DNA of 64,000 nucleotides, taken from contig NZ_JAERSG010000004.1 in NCBI RefSeq assembly GCF_016735675.1, forward strand, positions 408,870 to 472,869. Direction: 5' to 3'. The DNA comes from Nocardioides baculatus. GTDB lineage: Bacteria > Actinomycetota > Actinomycetes > Propionibacteriales > Nocardioidaceae. Within the stretch, counting starts at the first letter, position 1. Each line of letters opens with the position of its first letter. Under the pieces are notes generated by a model. It was given only the letters and a program-made list of their open reading frames with translations. It made no database searches and had not been told where the DNA came from. Both the position numbers and the translations under genes were made by a program. Shown here one piece after another: positions 36,367 through 45,463 of this stretch.

Positions 36367-37581
36367 ATGACCGACACATCCGTGCTGCCCACCCGCTCGG
36401 TCCCGCCCCGCCAGCTCGCCTGGCTGCGCACCGAGCTCGCGGACTGGACCTCCCAGGGGATCATCAGCCCCGACCAGGCGGACCGCATCTCCCACCACTA
36501 CCGCGCCGACCTGCACACCCGCTTCAGCATCGGTCGCATCCTGCTCACCATCGGGGGCGCGTTCGTCGGCATCGGCCTGATCTGGCTCGTGGCCGCCAAC
36601 CTCGACCAGCTGTCCCCCGTCACCCGCTTCGGCGCCGTGACCGTCCTCTGGCTCGCATGCCTCGTGGGCGGCGAGACCCTGGCCGCCCGGAAGTCCTCGC
36701 CGCCCCTCGTCGGCGCCATCCGCCTGCTCGCCGCCCTCGGCACCGGGGCCGTGCTCTTCCAGGCCGCCCAGTCGCTCCAGGTGCCCGCCTTCGAGCCGAG
36801 CCTGCTCGGCCTCTGGGCCGCGGGGGCATTGCTGCACGGCTACCTCGTCCGCGCCCACATGCCGTTCGTCGTCGGGATCCTCACCGGCCTCGGCTGGTGG
36901 TTCGCCCAGCCGCTGTGGGACGAGCAGAGCGGACTCACCGTGGTCGTCCTCCTCGGCACCGCGACGGTGCTCGCCGCCGGCCTCGCCGTCGTGCACGACA
37001 GCCACCTGCCTGCCTTCGCCTGGACCTGGCGCACGGTCGCCGGCGGGATGGCGCTGGTGACCCTCTTCGCCGCGGCGATCCCCGACATCGGTGGTGACGG
37101 CGTCCGCTGGTCGCCGTGGCTCGTCGCCCACCTCGTCGCCGCCGCCCTGGCCGCGCTCGCCGCGCTCGCCACCGGGAGTGGCGTACAACGTCTCGAACCC
37201 GCCGGCGCGATCGCGGTCCTGGTCGCCGCGACCCTGCTCGGCCTGTGGTCGACCGGCACCGACGCTAGCGAGATCGACGCGTCCGACTGGTTGCACGCCG
37301 GGGTCTCCGTCGGCGCGTACGTCGTCCTCGCCGTCGCGCTCGTCGCCCTCGGGACGGTGCGTGACCACGCGATCCTGACCGCGATGGCGATGGTCGGGCT
37401 GGTGGTCTTCACGACCTTCCAGAGCTTCGCCGTCTTCGCGCCGATCGTGACCGGGGCGTGGCTCTTCGTGGTGCTGGGCACGGTCTTCCTCGGCACCGGA
37501 TTCCTCTTCGACCGGGCCCGGCGCGAGCTGGTCCAGGCACTCGACAACGACACCGACAACGACAACGGAGCAGCCCGATGA
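36367..37581 (+). CDS. DUF2157 multi-pass membrane protein
   Basis: This 404-residue protein has an N-terminal cytoplasmic helix pair (LRTELADWTSQGIISPDQADRI, the DUF2157 hallmark) and about 11-12 transmembrane segments. Family members occur widely with a small GDYXXLXY protein, as here in the next gene, but the function is unknown. The ATG at 36367 follows a CACGCT hexamer by 6 nt, a weak leaderless promoter. The stop overlaps the next ATG. Confidence 0.85.
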   Translation: MTDTSVLPTRSVPPRQLAWLRTELADWTSQGIISPDQADRISHHYRADLHTRFSIGRILLTIGGAFVGIGLIWLVAANLDQLSPVTRFGAVTVLWLACLVGGETLAARKSSPPLVGAIRLLAALGTGAVLFQAAQSLQVPAFEPSLLGLWAAGALLHGYLVRAHMPFVVGILTGLGWWFAQPLWDEQSGLTVVVLLGTATVLAAGLAVVHDSHLPAFAWTWRTVAGGMALVTLFAAAIPDIGGDGVRWSPWLVAHLVAAALAALAALATGSGVQRLEPAGAIAVLVAATLLGLWSTGTDASEIDASDWLHAGVSVGAYVVLAVALVALGTVRDHAILTAMAMVGLVVFTTFQSFAVFAPIVTGAWLFVVLGTVFLGTGFLFDRARRELVQALDNDTDNDNGAAR

Positions 37582-38045
37582 AGCGCACCTTCACCGTCGC
37601 CCTGATCGCCGTCAGCCAGCTGGCCCTGGCGGGCGTGGCCGTCGCACCCCAGCTCTCCGCGCGGGTGCTCGGCGACTCCTACCTCGTCCGGGTCGCGCCG
37701 GTCGACCCGATCGACCCGTTCCGCGGCGCCTACGTCGCGCTCGACTACCCGGACCTCCACCACGGCGACCCGCAGTCCTCCGACCAGCGCGGGGACCTCT
37801 ACGTCACCCTCGTCGAGGCGGACGGCGTGTGGACCGCCGGCGAGTGGAGCCGCCGGCGACCCGACGACGGGCCCTACCTCGCGTGCGACAACCGCTCGTG
37901 GCAGGTCCGCTGCGGCATCGAGAGCTGGTTCCTGCCGCAGGACCGGGCCCGCGAGACAGAGCAGCTCCTGCAGGACGGTGCCGTCGCCGAGATCAAGGTC
38001 GACTCGCGCGGCAACGCGGCCGTGGTGGACGTCAGGGCCGGCTGA
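37578..38045 (+). CDS. GDYXXLXY domain membrane-anchored protein
   Basis: This 155-residue protein has one N-terminal membrane segment and the family motif as RGAYVALDYP (about 50-59) within the extracytoplasmic domain. It is the standard partner of DUF2157 proteins. Its ATG overlaps the DUF2157 stop (ATGA), so both are made together, plausibly as one membrane complex. It overlaps the convergent DUF6174 gene by 14 nt. Confidence 0.85.
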   Translation: MKRTFTVALIAVSQLALAGVAVAPQLSARVLGDSYLVRVAPVDPIDPFRGAYVALDYPDLHHGDPQSSDQRGDLYVTLVEADGVWTAGEWSRRRPDDGPYLACDNRSWQVRCGIESWFLPQDRARETEQLLQDGAVAEIKVDSRGNAAVVDVRAG

Positions 38046-38499
38046 GCGTCACGGTGTAGTAGGTCTCCTCGTCGGCGACCATCGTGCTCGGGTCGATCAC
38101 GATCGAGCTCGGGACGCCGCGGCGGGTCCACTCGACGTCGACCCGCTCGGCCTCGGTCCTCGCGTCGCGGATCAGCGAGAACAGCTCGTCCATCGACCAC
38201 CCGCGGGACGCCTTCAGCCGTCGGTCTCCCTGGGTGACCCGGACCGTGCGGTCGTTGCGGATGACCGTCTCCACCGGCTTGCGGCGAACGCAGAAGCAGG
38301 TCTCCCGCACGGTGATGACGTAGTCGTCGATGCCCTTGGACTGCCACTTCTGCCAGGCGGCGGACAGGTCGGGGTCCTCGTTGATGCCCGGGACGAACGG
38401 CTGCACCGGCTGCGGATCGGCCGCCGCCGCCGGGCCGGCCGCGGCACCGAGTGCGAGCGGGGCCAGGGCTGCGAGCAGGACGTGCTTCATCGTCGTCAT
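38032..38499 (-). CDS. Secreted DUF6174-type protein
   Basis: This 155-residue protein has a signal peptide (about 1-27, AAGPAAAA) and a domain with the pattern AAWQKWQSKGIDDYVITVRETCFCVRRKPVETVIRN seen in the DUF6174 family, with a CxC pair. The function is unknown. It converges on the GDYXXLXY gene and the two coding ends overlap. The start may be the first ATG or one three codons later. Confidence 0.78.
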   Translation of the reverse strand: MTTMKHVLLAALAPLALGAAAGPAAAADPQPVQPFVPGINEDPDLSAAWQKWQSKGIDDYVITVRETCFCVRRKPVETVIRNDRTVRVTQGDRRLKASRGWSMDELFSLIRDARTEAERVDVEWTRRGVPSSIVIDPSTMVADEETYYTVTLSRP

Positions 38500-38536
38500 G
38501 GTGGGTACGACGCGCGCCTGAGGGAGGCGGGTTCCC

Positions 38537-38812
38537 TCAGCCCCCGGCGACGGCGGGGATGACCGAGATCTGCACGCCGTCGGGCGTGGGCGTCTCGAGC
38601 TCGTCGAGGAACCGGACGTCGTCGTTGCCGACGTACACGTTCACGAACCGGCGCAGCTTGCCCGCCTCGTCGAGGATGCGGCCCTTGATGCCGGCATAGC
38701 TGGCGTCGAGGTCGTCGAGGACGGCCGCCAGGGTGTCGCCCTCGGCGTTGACCTCGGACTCGCCGCCGGTGTAGGTGCGGAGGATGGTCGGGATCCGGAC
38801 GGAGACTGCCAT
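38537..38812 (-). CDS. cysO: CysO-type ubiquitin-like sulfur-carrier protein
   Basis: This 91-residue MoaD/ThiS-fold protein ends in AVAGG. Its C-terminal glycine is thiocarboxylated and donates sulfur to O-phosphoserine through CysM in the Mycobacterium tuberculosis CysO pathway. It closely resembles that CysO in layout (SVRIPTILRTYTGG, VNVYVGNDDVRF, IPAVAGG). I take ATG 38812, with AAGGAAG upstream. It lies 138 nt downstream of thrC and is probably co-transcribed, which would place it under the same SAM riboswitch. cysM and the Mec+ protease are not in this window. Confidence 0.9.
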   Translation of the reverse strand: MAVSVRIPTILRTYTGGESEVNAEGDTLAAVLDDLDASYAGIKGRILDEAGKLRRFVNVYVGNDDVRFLDELETPTPDGVQISVIPAVAGG

Positions 38813-38950
38813 GAGACTTCCTTGGTGTGTGTGGACCGGGCTGAGCGTGTCCTGGTGTGTGCGGATGCAGGGCGGAGGCGCGCCGGCGACCTTCGAGCTG
38901 AGCGGGTCGTCGAGCGCCGACAACGCCGCAGACGCTCCACCAGGATGCGC

Positions 38951-40222
38951 TCAGATGATGTTCGCCGCCACGAAGGCGTCGTAGGACGGTGCGATGGTGG
39001 CGGCGGGGCCGACCCGGTCGGACACCGAGTCGAGGGTCTTGAGGCCGTGACCGGTGTTGATGACGACCGTCTCGAGCGAGGTGTCGAGCTGGCCGGTCTC
39101 GACGAGCTTCTTCAGCGCGCCGACCGTGGTGCCACCGGCGGTCTCGGTGAAGATCCCCTCCGTGCGGGCCAGCAGGACGATCGCCTCGCGGACCTCGTCG
39201 TCGGAGATGTCCTCGACCGCACCACCGGAGCTGCGGCAGATGTCGAGCACGTAGATGCCGTCGGCGGGGTTGCCGATCGCGAGGCTCTTGGCGATCGTGT
39301 CGGGCTTGACCGGGCGGATCGCGTCGGTGCCGGCCTTGTAGGCGACCGAGACCGGCGAGCAACCGGTCGCCTGGGCGCCGAAGACCTTGTAGGGCTTGTC
39401 CTCGACGAGCCCGAGCGCGATCAGCTCCTTGAAGGCCTTGTCGACCTTGGTCAGCTGCGAGCCGGACGCGACCGGGATCACGATCTGGTCGGGGAGCCGC
39501 CAGCCGAGCTGCTCGGCGATCTCGTAGCCGAGTGTCTTGGAGCCCTCGGCGTAGAAGGGGCGCACGTTGACGTTGACGAACGCCCAGCCCTCCTCCTCGC
39601 CGGCGATCTCGGAGGCGAGCTTGTTGACGTCGTCGTAGTTGCCGTCGACGGCGACGAGCTTCTCGGTGAAGACCGCCGAGTTCACCTTCTTCGGCGTCTC
39701 GAGGTTGCTCGGGATGAAGACCACGGTCGGGATCCCGGCCCGGGCACCCGCGGCGGCGACCGCGTTGGCCAGGTTGCCGGTCGAGGGGCAGGCGAAGACC
39801 TTGGCGTCGAGCTCGCGGGCGGCGCTCAGGGCACAGGCGACGACGCGGTCCTTGAAGGAGTTCGTCGGGTTGGTCGAGTCGTCCTTGACCCAGAGGTGGT
39901 CGATGCCCAGCTCGCGACCGAGGTTGTGCGCCTTGAGCAGGCGGGTGAAGCCGGGCTCGGTGTTGGGGCTCTGCTCGATGTCGTCGGGCACCGGCAGGAG
40001 CGCCTTGTAGCGCCAGATGTTGGCCGGGCCGGCGGCGATCTCCTCGCGCGTCACGGCCGGGTAGTCGTAGGCGACCTCGAGGGGTCCGAAGCACTCCGGA
40101 CAGGCGTACGACGGGCCGAGCTCGACCTCGTGCCCGCACTCGCGGCAGGCGAGGGAGCGGGCGTTGCCGAAGGCGCCCTCGCGAAGCGTGTGCGTGGTGC
40201 TCTCGTCCACCAGGGTGCTCAT
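38951..40222 (-). CDS. thrC: Threonine synthase
   Basis: This 423-residue PLP enzyme converts O-phosphohomoserine to threonine. An N-terminal zinc-ribbon-like part (CRECGHEVELGPSYACPEC, about 24-42) precedes the fold-type II domain with the Schiff-base lysine in NPTNSFKDRVV. The PLP-phosphate loop and the GGTTVG motif follow. The ATG at 40222 is decided by AGGAGG 5 nt upstream. A SAM-I riboswitch occupies the leader, so synthesis is expected to fall when SAM is plentiful. Confidence 0.95.
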   Translation of the reverse strand: MSTLVDESTTHTLREGAFGNARSLACRECGHEVELGPSYACPECFGPLEVAYDYPAVTREEIAAGPANIWRYKALLPVPDDIEQSPNTEPGFTRLLKAHNLGRELGIDHLWVKDDSTNPTNSFKDRVVACALSAARELDAKVFACPSTGNLANAVAAAGARAGIPTVVFIPSNLETPKKVNSAVFTEKLVAVDGNYDDVNKLASEIAGEEEGWAFVNVNVRPFYAEGSKTLGYEIAEQLGWRLPDQIVIPVASGSQLTKVDKAFKELIALGLVEDKPYKVFGAQATGCSPVSVAYKAGTDAIRPVKPDTIAKSLAIGNPADGIYVLDICRSSGGAVEDISDDEVREAIVLLARTEGIFTETAGGTTVGALKKLVETGQLDTSLETVVINTGHGLKTLDSVSDRVGPAATIAPSYDAFVAANII

Positions 40223-40234
40223 GAAGTCCTCCTT

Positions 40235-40370
40235 CTCATCTGTCCCCGCGACTCTCGCGTGGGTCGGATTTGGCACCTGCTCCCATGACTGCCGGACGGA
40301 TCCGCGCAGGAGGCTCATGGGTGGTTGCCGGGACTTCGTCGGGCCGTTCCCTCAGTCCCTCGTGATGAGC
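40235..40370 (-). promoter_or_regulatory. SAM-I (S-box) riboswitch in the thrC leader
   Basis: On the minus strand P1 is formed by CTCATC (40369-40364) and GATGAG (40240-40235). The conserved core GAGGGAACGGCCCGACGAAG followed by TCCCGGCAACC, then GGTGCCAAATCC, matches the S-box consensus (kink-turn, P2, J3/4). A P3 helix pairs ACCCATGA with TCATGGG. The 3' strand of P1 is 1 nt from the AGGAGG ribosome site, and I see no terminator, so regulation is probably translational. Confidence 0.9.
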
Positions 40371-40385
40371 AGGACCAGAGTAGGC
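40371..40385 (-). promoter_or_regulatory. -10 element of thrC
   Basis: TACTCT (40382-40377, minus strand) predicts initiation near 40370, right at the first base of the riboswitch P1. A clear -35 box is not seen. Confidence 0.55.
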
Positions 40386-40446
40386 AGACCGCGTCGTCGC
40401 GTGCGCCGTTCGTCCACCTGTTGGACGTGCGTCTCAGGATGAGAGA

Positions 40447-41283
40447 TCAGTGCCGCACGGGGAGGGCCAGCCGGGTGAGCAGGTCGACGACGCCGGCGGG
40501 CCCGTCGACCACGACGTCGGCGAGCTCCTCGAGGTCGGGCTGCTCGTGGGACGCCGAGCACACGACGAGCCCGGGCAGGCCGTCGGCGCGGAGCGCGCGG
40601 ACGGCCTCGAAGGCCTCGATGTCGCCGAGGTCGTCGCCGCCGAAGACGATGCCGGTGGCCTCCTGCTCGGCGACGAAGGCGCGGACGGCCTGACCCTTGT
40701 GCATGTCGCCGGAGCGGACCTCGACGACGTTGCGGCCGGGCTCGATGCTGAGGTGGTGGCGCGCGGCCAGCTCCGCGACGGGTCCGCGCAGACGCTCGAG
40801 GGCACCGGCGGGGTCGTCCATCCGCCGGGTGTGCACGGCGACGGCGAGGCCCTTCTCCTCGATGAAGGCATCGGCGGCGCCGGCCTTGCGCAGGACGGCG
40901 GGGAGCTCGCGCTCGAAGGTCGCCAGGCCGGCGGGCGGTCGCGGCGAACGGATGCGCTGCTCGGTGGACGACCAGCGCTCGTTGCCGTACTGCCCGAAGA
41001 CGAACAGCTCGGCCCCGCGGTCGAGCATCGCGTTGCCCAGCGCGTCGAGGTCACCCATCGCGATGGCCTGGCGCGCGGGACGCCCGGTGATCACCGCGAC
41101 CGCGCGCACGACCTCCGCCAGCTCGAGCAGCGCGCCCGGGGCGCCCGGGTGCAGCCGCGCGGCCTCCGGGTCGTCCACGACCGGCGACAGCGTGCCGTCG
41201 AAGTCGAGACCGACCACCACACCGTCGAGGACGGCGCGTACGGCGTCGTAGTGGGCGCGCGCGTCGTCGGAGGTGAACTCCAT
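40447..41283 (-). CDS. otsB: Trehalose-6-phosphate phosphatase
   Basis: This 278-residue HAD-superfamily phosphatase has motif I LDFDGTLSPVV (about 26-36, nucleophile Asp), motif II VITGR, and the motif IV acid cluster GGDDLGDIEAF. It removes phosphate from trehalose 6-phosphate made by OtsA, whose gene lies about 1.1 kb upstream on the other strand. The ATG start has no strong ribosome site; a leaderless start from TTGGCT 6 nt upstream is possible. Confidence 0.93.
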   Translation of the reverse strand: MEFTSDDARAHYDAVRAVLDGVVVGLDFDGTLSPVVDDPEAARLHPGAPGALLELAEVVRAVAVITGRPARQAIAMGDLDALGNAMLDRGAELFVFGQYGNERWSSTEQRIRSPRPPAGLATFERELPAVLRKAGAADAFIEEKGLAVAVHTRRMDDPAGALERLRGPVAELAARHHLSIEPGRNVVEVRSGDMHKGQAVRAFVAEQEATGIVFGGDDLGDIEAFEAVRALRADGLPGLVVCSASHEQPDLEELADVVVDGPAGVVDLLTRLALPVRH

Positions 41284-41328
41284 GGGGCCAAGCCAACCAC
41301 GCCCCGAGATGGACTCAGCGCGCGGCCG

Positions 41329-41868
41329 TCACTGGGGAGCGTCGGTGGTGAGGATGATCGTCAGCCGGTCGCGCTTCATCTCGCCCACGGCGGGCGCGGT
41401 GCGCTTGATGCCGAGGTCGAGGGCCAGCTGCTTGCCGGCGGCCTTGAGGCGCGGCGGGAAGTAGACCGTGGTCGTCGGCACGACGCCGTACCAGTTGTCC
41501 TCGCCGACGACGGCCCAGCCGACCGTGGTGGCCTTCTGCGCGGTGGTGGCGGCGAGGCCCTTGATGCCGGAGTTGTTGAAGACCTCGACGTAGACCTCGC
41601 CGCGCTCGAGCTGCGGCTCGGGCTTCGGCTCCTTGGTCTTCTCGGGCTCGGGACTCGGCGTCTGGTCGGCGCTCGCGATGGTCGCGGTGTTGTCGACGCG
41701 GCGCTCGGTCGGGGCCTGGTCGCGGGTGGCGACGAAGGTGACGGCGGCCATCGCGACCGCGAGGACCGACAGCAGCACGACGGGTGACGGGAAGGCCACG
41801 CCCCGCTCGTCACGCCCGGGACGGGCAGAGCGGCGGGATGAACGGCCAGGACTGGGGAAGAAGGCCAT
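41329..41868 (-). CDS. LytR C-terminal domain (LytR_C) membrane protein
   Basis: This 179-residue protein has a basic N-terminus, one transmembrane helix (about 24-46, VAFPSPVVLLSVLAVAMAAVTFVA), a proline/glutamate-rich linker and a C-terminal LytR_C domain (VEVFNNSGIKGLAATTAQKA). LytR_C often accompanies LCP ligases that attach glycopolymers to peptidoglycan. Here it stands alone without the LCP catalytic domain, as an accessory envelope protein. It lies between otsB and the DUF3263 gene on the same strand. Confidence 0.85.
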   Translation of the reverse strand: MAFFPSPGRSSRRSARPGRDERGVAFPSPVVLLSVLAVAMAAVTFVATRDQAPTERRVDNTATIASADQTPSPEPEKTKEPKPEPQLERGEVYVEVFNNSGIKGLAATTAQKATTVGWAVVGEDNWYGVVPTTTVYFPPRLKAAGKQLALDLGIKRTAPAVGEMKRDRLTIILTTDAPQ

Positions 41869-41912
41869 GGGGAAGGAAGCCGATCGTGAGTGGTTGGTCA
41901 GATCTCGGTGGG

Positions 41913-42206
41913 TCAGACCTCGAAGCCGAGGCGGCGGGCGGAGCGCTGGCGCTGGCGCGAGGCACGGAGACGACGCAGCCGGCGGACCAGCAACGGGTCG
42001 GACTCGAGTGCCTCCGGGCGGTCGATGAGCGCGTTGAGGACCTGGTAGTAGCGGGTCGACGACATGTCGAACTTCTCGCGGACCGCCTGCTCCTTGGCGC
42101 CGGCGTACTTCCACCAGTGCCGCTCGAACTCGAGGATGTCGCGGTCGCGCTGGCTCAGCTCCGGAGCAGTCTCCTGCTCGGTAGCGATGTGCTTCGCTGC
42201 GTCCAT
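41913..42206 (-). CDS. DUF3263 small helical protein
   Basis: This 97-residue protein carries the DUF3263 pattern LSQRDRDILEFERHWWKYAGAKEQAVREKFDMSSTRYYQVLNALI. The pattern includes a helix-turn-helix-like segment, and a basic C-terminus follows. The family is actinobacterial, usually next to a LytR_C gene as here, and probably binds DNA; its targets are unknown. I choose ATG 42206 (MDAAKH) because GAGGAG lies 6 nt upstream, whereas the ATG at 42212 directly abuts that motif. Confidence 0.88.
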   Translation of the reverse strand: MDAAKHIATEQETAPELSQRDRDILEFERHWWKYAGAKEQAVREKFDMSSTRYYQVLNALIDRPEALESDPLLVRRLRRLRASRQRQRSARRLGFEV

Positions 42207-42390
42207 TGCCATCTCCTCGTCGACCCCACACCCACCCGTGACCGGGTGGACGGGAGTGAGTCTAGGCGACGAACGACAACGATGTCATTCGCCTCCGGCG
42301 AGTCGTCTGGACAAACCGGGGGAATGCGGCGAGGGCAGACCGGTCACAGGGAGGACACCGCGGGGTGACCTGCATGTCACCGGCGCTCGT

Positions 42391-42402
42391 TAGGGTTGCC
42401 AC
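42391..42402 (+). promoter_or_regulatory. Leaderless -10 element of otsA
   Basis: TAGGGT at 42391-42396 is followed by 6 nt and the GTG at 42403, with no Shine-Dalgarno sequence. Confidence 0.65.
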
Positions 42403-43845
42403 GTGAGCCCATCGCTGCAGGCAGACCTCGTGATCGTGGCCAACCGCCTGCCTGTCGACCGGGTCCACCAGCCCGACGGCAGCGTGTCGTGGCGGACCTC
42501 CCCCGGCGGGCTGGTCACCGCCCTCGAGCCGGTGCTGCGGGCCAACGACGGGGCGTGGATCGGCTGGCCTGGCTCCGCCGACGAGGAGGACGTCGAGCCG
42601 TTCGTCGAGGACGGCCTCTCGCTCGTGCCGGTCTCCTTGAGCGCGCGGGAGGTCGAGGAGTTCTACGAGGGCTTCTCCAACGGCACCCTGTGGCCGCTCT
42701 ACCACGACGTCATCGCCAAGCCGGAGTTCCACCGCGAGTGGTGGGAGTCCTACGTCGAGGTCAACCAGCGCTTCGCCGACCGCGCCGCGGAGGTCGCCGC
42801 CCACGGGGCGACCGTCTGGGTGCAGGACTACCAGCTCCAGCTCGTGCCGCAGATGCTCCGGGCCAAGCGGCCCGACCTGCGGATCGGCTTCTACCTCCAC
42901 ATCCCCTTCCCGCCGGCCGAGCTGTTCTCGCAGCTGCCGTGGCGCCGCCAGATCCTCGAGGGCCTCCTCGGCGCCGACCTGATCGGCTTCCAGCTGCCGG
43001 GCGCGGCCGCCAACTTCGTACGCCTCGTGCGCAGCCGGGTGGGCCACAAGACCCACCGCGACACGATCTACCTCCCCGACGGTCGTCCGGTGAAGGCCAC
43101 CGCGTTCCCGATCTCGATCGACACGGCCGGCTTCGAGGAGCTGGCCCGCTCCGAGGGCGTCGAGAAGCGCGCCACGGAGATCCGCGAGGCCCTCGGCAAC
43201 CCGCGCAAGATCTTCCTCGGCGTCGACCGCCTCGACTACACCAAGGGCATCCACTCCCGCCTGCGCGCCTTCGGCGAGCTGGTGCGCGACGGGGAGATCG
43301 ACGTGGAGGACGCCGTCTTCGTCCAGGTCGCCACCCCCTCGCGCGAGCGCGTCGAGCAGTACCGCATCCTCCGCGACGACATCGAGCGCCTCGTGGGCGG
43401 CATCAACGGTGACCACGGCCGGATCGGTCGCCCGGCGATCTCCTACATGCACTCCTCCTACCCGCGCGAGGAGATGGCCGCCCTCTACCGGGCCGCCGAC
43501 GTCATGGTCGTCACGCCGTTCCGCGACGGGATGAACCTCGTCGCCAAGGAGTACGTCGCCTGCCGCTTCGACAACGACGGCGCGCTGGTGCTCTCCGAGT
43601 TCGCCGGCGCCGCGCAGGAGCTGCGCCAGGCCTGGCTGGTCAACCCCTACGACATCGACGGGATGAAGGCCTCGCTCGTGGAGGCCTTCAACGCCGACGA
43701 CAAGGAGACCGGCCGGCGGATGCGGGCGATGCGCAAGACCGTGGTCGCCCACGACGTCGCCAAGTGGGCGCGCGACTTCCTCGACGAGCTGGGGTCGCTG
43801 CCGGAGCAGCACGACAAGCACGTACGTCGCTCGCGCGCCGGCTGA
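42403..43845 (+). CDS. otsA: Alpha,alpha-trehalose-phosphate synthase (GT20)
   Basis: This 480-residue glycosyltransferase joins glucose from a nucleotide sugar to glucose 6-phosphate. Family motifs include VANRLPV (N-terminal loop), [41 protein letters not shown] with the donor-binding Arg/Lys, and [17 protein letters not shown]. The GTG start follows a leaderless promoter. It converges on the glutamate-synthase-like gene with a 4-nt gap and supplies the substrate of OtsB. Confidence 0.96.
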   Translation: MSPSLQADLVIVANRLPVDRVHQPDGSVSWRTSPGGLVTALEPVLRANDGAWIGWPGSADEEDVEPFVEDGLSLVPVSLSAREVEEFYEGFSNGTLWPLYHDVIAKPEFHREWWESYVEVNQRFADRAAEVAAHGATVWVQDYQLQLVPQMLRAKRPDLRIGFYLHIPFPPAELFSQLPWRRQILEGLLGADLIGFQLPGAAANFVRLVRSRVGHKTHRDTIYLPDGRPVKATAFPISIDTAGFEELARSEGVEKRATEIREALGNPRKIFLGVDRLDYTKGIHSRLRAFGELVRDGEIDVEDAVFVQVATPSRERVEQYRILRDDIERLVGGINGDHGRIGRPAISYMHSSYPREEMAALYRAADVMVVTPFRDGMNLVAKEYVACRFDNDGALVLSEFAGAAQELRQAWLVNPYDIDGMKASLVEAFNADDKETGRRMRAMRKTVVAHDVAKWARDFLDELGSLPEQHDKHVRRSRAG

Positions 43846-43849
43846 TCCC

Positions 43850-45415
43850 TCAGGGGCGGGTCTCCGCCGCGGCGCGGTGGGTGGCGTCCTGGGCGACCAT
43901 GATCGCCTCGATCTCCTTCGCCAGCTCCGGCCCGAGCCGCGGCCAGGTGGGGTCGTAGCCGTAGGTTTCGGCGAGACCGATCGTCGACCGGGTGCCGGTG
44001 GCGAAGTCCACGTCCCGCGGCGCGATCAGCCCCGGGTGCACGACCCCGATCGCCTCGGAGACCTTGAGCAGGTCGCGGCGCAACGACCGCACGTAGTTGG
44101 CGGCCCGGACGCTCTTGAGGCTGACGTCGAGCCCGCGGGTGTAGCGCGGGTTCTGCGTCGCGACGCCGACCGGGCAGTGGTCGGTGTGGCACTTCTGGGC
44201 CTGGATGCACCCGATCGACATCATCGCCTCGCGGCCGGCGTTGACCATGTCGACACCGAGCGCGAACGCCACGACGGCGTTCTCCGGGATGCCGAGCTTG
44301 CCGGCGCCGATGAAGACCACGTCGTCCGACAGCCCGGCCGCGGCGAAGCGGCGGTAGACCTCGGCGAAGCCGATCCGGAACGGGTAGGCGACGGAGTCGG
44401 CGAAGATCATCGGCGCGGCACCGGTGCCACCCTCGCCCCCGTCGACGTTGACGAAGTCGACGCCGCGGGAGCCGCCGGACATCGCCGCGACGAGCTCGTC
44501 CCACATGGTCAGGTTGCCGACCGCCGACTTGATCCCGACGGGCAGCCCGGTCCGCTCGGCGACGCTCTCGACGAAGTCGAGCATCGAGTCGACGTCGCCG
44601 AAGACCTCGTGACGACTGGGTGACGCGCAGTCCTGGCCCTCCGGGATGCCCCGGATCTCGGCGATCTCCCGGCTGACCTTCTCCCCCGGCAGCATCCCGC
44701 CGAGTCCCGGCTTGGCGCCCTGGCTGAGCTTGATCTCGATCGCCCGGACGGGTGCGGACTGCACGAGGTCGACGAGGCGGCCCATGTCGAACTTCCCGCG
44801 GTCGTCGCGGCAGCCGAAGTAGGACGTCCCGATCTGGAACACGATGTCGCCGCCGTGGCGGTGGTGCGGCGACAGCGCACCCTCCCCGGTGTTCTGGAGG
44901 CACCCGGCCAGCGCGGCACCCCTGTTGAGCGACTCGATCGCCTTGCCCGACAGCGAGCCGAAGCTCATCCCGGAGATGTTGACCACCGACTGCGGGCGGA
45001 AGGCATGCGTACGACCGCGCGCGGCGCCCATCACCTTGGCGCACGGCAGGACGATCTCCTCCTGGGCGTGCGGCATGACTGCCGCGCCGGGCCCGGTGAA
45101 GGTGCGGTGCTTGATGACCGGGTAGCCCTCGACCGTCTCGACGTCGTTGTCGGTGCCGAACCCGAAGTAGTTGTTCTCCAGCTTGGAGCTGGCGTAGACC
45201 CACCTCCGCTGGTCGCGGCTGAAGGGCCGCTCCTCGTCGTTGCTCGTGACGATGTACTGGCGCAGCTCCGGGCCGAACCGTTCGAGGAAGTAGCGCGCGT
45301 GGCCCACGATCGGGAAGTTGCGGATGATCGCGTGCTTCGTCTGGACCAGGTCGTGCACCGTCGTCGCGGCCGCAGCCGCAGCGGTGCCGCCGAGGATCGC
45401 GTACCTCCACTTCAT
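43850..45415 (-). CDS. FMN-binding glutamate synthase family protein
   Basis: This 521-residue protein matches the GltS central FMN domain (PF01645): MSFGSLSGKAIESLNRGA, VNVDGGEGGTGAAPM, and the cysteine cluster GCIQAQKCHTDHCPVGVATQ for a 3Fe-4S centre. An N-terminal hydrophobic stretch (about 6-25) suggests membrane association. There is no glutaminase domain, so it is not a complete glutamate synthase; stand-alone versions act as FMN oxidoreductases of unclear substrate. A TAGGCA box 7 nt before the ATG is a possible -10. Confidence 0.88.
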   Translation of the reverse strand: MKWRYAILGGTAAAAAATTVHDLVQTKHAIIRNFPIVGHARYFLERFGPELRQYIVTSNDEERPFSRDQRRWVYASSKLENNYFGFGTDNDVETVEGYPVIKHRTFTGPGAAVMPHAQEEIVLPCAKVMGAARGRTHAFRPQSVVNISGMSFGSLSGKAIESLNRGAALAGCLQNTGEGALSPHHRHGGDIVFQIGTSYFGCRDDRGKFDMGRLVDLVQSAPVRAIEIKLSQGAKPGLGGMLPGEKVSREIAEIRGIPEGQDCASPSRHEVFGDVDSMLDFVESVAERTGLPVGIKSAVGNLTMWDELVAAMSGGSRGVDFVNVDGGEGGTGAAPMIFADSVAYPFRIGFAEVYRRFAAAGLSDDVVFIGAGKLGIPENAVVAFALGVDMVNAGREAMMSIGCIQAQKCHTDHCPVGVATQNPRYTRGLDVSLKSVRAANYVRSLRRDLLKVSEAIGVVHPGLIAPRDVDFATGTRSTIGLAETYGYDPTWPRLGPELAKEIEAIMVAQDATHRAAAETRP

Positions 45416-45463
45416 GGAGACATGCCTAGCCCCCGGCGAGGGCCGTGTCGAGGACCCGACGCG

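Noticed and set aside
43850..45415. Complete glutamate synthase large subunit
   Set aside because: Only the FMN/Fe-S central domain is present. The glutaminase and GXGXG domains are missing, and the length is only 521 residues.
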